Shown here piece by piece: positions 12,843 through 15,099 of a stretch of DNA of 15,099 nt. This DNA is from NAT127 sp041655035 (lineage in GTDB: Bacteria; Pseudomonadota; Gammaproteobacteria; Pseudomonadales; Porticoccaceae). Position 1 is the first letter of the stretch; every line of letters starts with the position of its first letter. The notes under the pieces were generated by a model. That model was given only the letters and a program-made list of their open reading frames with translations. It searched no databases and had not been told where the DNA came from. The DNA lies in assembly GCA_041655035.1 (NCBI GenBank), contig JBAZCN010000078.1:1-15099 (forward strand). The letters are read 5' to 3'. Made by a program: the position numbers and the translations under genes.

Positions 12843-13676
12843 ATGCACAGTCCCCTGATACGACTGCTCACCCTGCAGCAGCTCGGCGCCACCGATTTCG
12901 AAGGCCAGAGCATTGATCTCGGTACGCCCCAGGTCTTTGGCGGCCAGGTGCTCGGCCAGGCCATTCAGGCAGCGCAGGCGACCGTCGACGGCCGGCCCAT
13001 CCACTCCGTGCACGCCTACTTTCTGCGCCGCGGCGACTTCACCGCCCCGATTCGCTACGAGGTCGACAACAGCCGCGATGGCCGCGGCTTCTCTTCGCGG
13101 CGGGTGGTGGCCATCCAGCACGACAAGCAGATCTTCACCATGTCGGCGTCCTTCCAGCAAACAGAGGACGGCATGGAATTCCAGCCACCCTACCGGCTGC
13201 CCCCGGGCCCCGGCGAGCTCCCACCGCTGCCGCTCGATGTCACCCCGGAGCAGAAAGCCGTCAGCCCCACCGACGACTTCGATCTGCGTCTGGTGCCCAA
13301 AGAGCACCGCACCGAAGCCAATGCCGTGCAGTGGTGGCTGAAGACCCGCAAGCCACTGAAGTCTGCAGACCAGGCCATGCACCGTTCGATCCTCGGCTTT
13401 ATCAGCGACTTCGGCCTGGTCTCGGCGGTGCTGCAGCCCCACGGCTACGAGCCCGGTAACCGGGAATTCCTGCGCAAACTGGTAGCCGCATCCCTGGACC
13501 ATGCACTGTGGTTCCACCGCGACATCAAGGTCGACGACTGGTTGTTGTACAGCACCACGCCGAAAATCACCCACGGTGCCCGGGGGCTTGCCGCCGGCTC
13601 GATCTACGACGCCAGTGGCGCTCTTGTGGCCACCACCATGCAGGAACTGCTGATCAGAAATCCCCAGCCGCGTTGA
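12843..13676 (+). CDS. tesB: Acyl-CoA thioesterase II
   Basis: A 277-residue double-hotdog thioesterase that hydrolyses medium- to long-chain acyl-CoA to free fatty acid and CoA. First hotdog: FEGQSIDLGTPQVFGGQVLGQA, VHSVHAYFLRRGD, GRGFSSRRVVAIQ. Second hotdog: SLDHALWFHR with Asp219, WLLYSTTPK supplying Thr/Ser, and TTMQELLIR with Gln267. These are the residues equivalent to the Asp/Thr/Gln active site of E. coli TesB. Length is close to the 286 residues of the E. coli enzyme. GGAG six bases before ATG 12843 fixes the start; an upstream extension of the frame has no ribosome binding site. A permease gene begins 28 bases after the stop, so the two are probably co-transcribed. Confidence 0.95.
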   Translation: MHSPLIRLLTLQQLGATDFEGQSIDLGTPQVFGGQVLGQAIQAAQATVDGRPIHSVHAYFLRRGDFTAPIRYEVDNSRDGRGFSSRRVVAIQHDKQIFTMSASFQQTEDGMEFQPPYRLPPGPGELPPLPLDVTPEQKAVSPTDDFDLRLVPKEHRTEANAVQWWLKTRKPLKSADQAMHRSILGFISDFGLVSAVLQPHGYEPGNREFLRKLVAASLDHALWFHRDIKVDDWLLYSTTPKITHGARGLAAGSIYDASGALVATTMQELLIRNPQPR

Positions 13677-13704
13677 CCGGGCCCCAACCCACAGCCCTGC
13701 GCTC

Positions 13705-14469
13705 ATGGAATACGAATTCACCGGCTTGACACTCGGCCTGCTTGTGCTCTCCGGCATCGTCGCCGGCTTTATCAATACCCTGGCGGGAGGCGGCTCCCTG
13801 CTTACCCTGCCGGCGTTGATGCTGCTCGGCATGCCGGCGGATATCGCCAATGCCACCAACCGCGTCGGGGTTCTGTTCCAATCACTGGAAGGCGTTCGCG
13901 GCTTCAACCGCCACGGCAAGCTGGCCCGCAACGCGATCATTCCCATTCTGCTACCGAGCATCGGCGGTTCGGTAGTGGGCTCACTGGTCGCCTCCTACCT
14001 GCCGGCGGCGGTGCTCGAACCGGTGCTGCTCACTACCCTGATCGCGATGGCGGTGGTTATCGTCGCCAAACCGGCGATGGCGGCGCCGCCACCGGGTACT
14101 GAACCGCTGTCCATCAAGGAGGCCCCGAGCGCCGCCCTCTGGCTGTTCATGGCCGGCATGTACGGCGGCTTTGTCCAGGCCGGCGTCGGCTTTATGCTGC
14201 TCGCCGCCCTCGCCGGAGTACTGCGCTACGATCTGGTGCGGGCCAACGCCCTGAAGATGGCGGCCACTGCGATCTTCACCGCCGTGGCGGTGGCGATATT
14301 CGTCATCCGCGGTCAGGTGCTATGGATTCCCGGGCTGGTGCTGGCAGCGAGCGCCATCATCGGGGTACGGATGTCGGTCAAATTTGCCATCGCGGTGCCG
14401 CAGCGGGTATTGCGCTGGTTCCTGCTGGTGACGGTGATCGCGGTCTGTCTCGCGGCCTGGTTGCGCTGA
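13705..14469 (+). CDS. TSUP family membrane permease (TauE/SafE)
   Basis: A 254-residue integral inner-membrane protein with about eight predicted membrane segments in two halves. The first half carries the family motif GIVAGFINTLAGGGSLLTLPALMLLG...ANATNRVG. The second half repeats it in altered form (MYGGFVQAGVGFMLLAALAG...ANALKM), as expected from the internal duplication of this family. Members move sulfite, sulfoacetate, sulfolactate or other organic anions out of the cell; the substrate cannot be inferred here since no sulfur genes are adjacent. It starts 28 bases after tesB with a poor ribosome binding site, suggesting translational dependence on the upstream gene. It converges with the patatin-like gene 33 bases later. 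Confidence 0.9.
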   Translation: MEYEFTGLTLGLLVLSGIVAGFINTLAGGGSLLTLPALMLLGMPADIANATNRVGVLFQSLEGVRGFNRHGKLARNAIIPILLPSIGGSVVGSLVASYLPAAVLEPVLLTTLIAMAVVIVAKPAMAAPPPGTEPLSIKEAPSAALWLFMAGMYGGFVQAGVGFMLLAALAGVLRYDLVRANALKMAATAIFTAVAVAIFVIRGQVLWIPGLVLAASAIIGVRMSVKFAIAVPQRVLRWFLLVTVIAVCLAAWLR

Positions 14470-14502
14470 GGGCGGCGGTTCGTCGCCAGCGACCGGGGGC
14501 GC

Positions 14503-15099
14503 TCAGGATATGTGGCTCCGCGCCAGGATCTCGCGCAAGCGCTCTATTTCGTCGCCCTTCCTGGCAACCGCGCGGCGGCCTTCGGGAATGCACTCCGCGG
14601 CCCGGTCAAAATCCATCAGCCCGATATGGCCGACCCGCGGGGAAATATGGATATCCGGGGGTTCGCCAGCCATGCGCGACCGGGTGATGCGGTCCTGCAT
14701 GATGTCGATGGAGCCGACGATCACGTCGAACAATCCCGGTTGCGGCACCTCGTCGCGGCGCTGCAGACTGGCGCGATAAGCGCCGAAGTCGACGCCCAGG
14801 CTGCTGGTGAGCTTCGCCGCCCAGGGATGCATGCTTCCACCATTGCCATTGCCACTGTCCTCGCCCGGTGCTTTTTCGACCATCTCGGCCTCGGCTTTGC
14901 CGCGCGCCGCCTCGCGGGGGCGCACCCAGAAATACTCCCCGCCGAGATGGCCGTTCAGGTCGACGGCAATGACGATTTCCGCGCCCATCGCCCGGGCCAG
15001 GGAGACCGGTACCGGATTCACCAAGCCGCCGTCCAGCAGGTAGTAACCATTCTGTCGCGCCGGCGCAAAGAGACCTGGCAATGAAATGGAGGCGCGGCA
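14503..15099 (-). CDS. Patatin-like phospholipase (RssA-like), C-terminal part
   Basis: The gene enters from the right edge; 198 codons are visible and the frame is open to the last base. CRASISLPGLFAP followed by GYYLLDGGLVNPVP is the second conserved block of bacterial patatins, containing the catalytic Asp of the Ser-Asp dyad in DGG. The GXSXG nucleophile elbow lies outside the window. Then come ARAMGAEIVIAVDLNG, a low-complexity charged and Gly/Asn-rich linker (EMVEKAPGEDSGNGNGGS), and a helical C-terminal region with VGSIDIMQDRITRSRMAGEPPDIHISP, typical of the RssA/YchK group. Family role: lipid acyl hydrolysis at membranes. The apparent starts near 15081 are internal codons, not true starts. 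Confidence 0.9.
   Translation of the reverse strand, partial: CRASISLPGLFAPARQNGYYLLDGGLVNPVPVSLARAMGAEIVIAVDLNGHLGGEYFWVRPREAARGKAEAEMVEKAPGEDSGNGNGGSMHPWAAKLTSSLGVDFGAYRASLQRRDEVPQPGLFDVIVGSIDIMQDRITRSRMAGEPPDIHISPRVGHIGLMDFDRAAECIPEGRRAVARKGDEIERLREILARSHIS

Overview
The window is about 15.1 kb of GC-rich DNA with dense, short-spaced genes. It reads as chromosome from a heterotrophic, probably marine gammaproteobacterium. The basis is the TonB-dependent receptor tail, full-length ClpB behind a sigma32-type promoter, AcnA-type aconitase, TesB and two aminoglycoside-phosphotransferase-fold (APH) proteins. An assignment near Halieaceae/Cellvibrionales is an inference from gene content only.

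Layout, left to right: the 3' end of a TonB-dependent receptor (1-227); a non-coding stretch with a long inverted repeat (472-520) just ahead of a DUF2239 gene (552-1166); a tRNA-Arg(ACG) with its own strong promoter and terminator (1296-1482); a roughly 680-bp AT-richer pocket holding a doubtful small ORF, a strong intrinsic terminator and a divergent CsrA-like gene (1924-2115); an L,D-transpeptidase on the minus strand; a dodecin; two APH-fold phosphotransferases that converge on a hairpin (3417-4835 plus, 4900-6024 minus); clpB on the minus strand (6142-8709) with a sigma32-like promoter and a 15-bp tandem repeat in its leader; aconitase (9068-11809); a minus-strand glutaminyl cyclase; tesB followed closely by a TauE/SafE permease; and the 3' part of a patatin-like phospholipase entering from the right edge on the minus strand.

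Most of this is ordinary housekeeping: protein disaggregation (ClpB), the TCA cycle (AcnA), acyl-CoA hydrolysis (TesB), cell-wall cross-linking (L,D-transpeptidase) and flavin storage (dodecin). The only likely co-transcribed pair is tesB with the permease. Other neighbours diverge, converge or carry their own signals.

Two places deserve attention. First, the CsrA-like protein aligns without gaps to CsrA over 51 residues but lacks the arginines expected for RNA binding. Its own ribosome binding site sits in the loop of a small hairpin that closely matches the CsrA target consensus. Second, the DUF2239 protein has a C-terminal half that looks like a ribbon-helix-helix domain. It lies immediately downstream of a 15/16-matching inverted repeat, which suggests an uncharacterised self-regulating DNA-binding protein.
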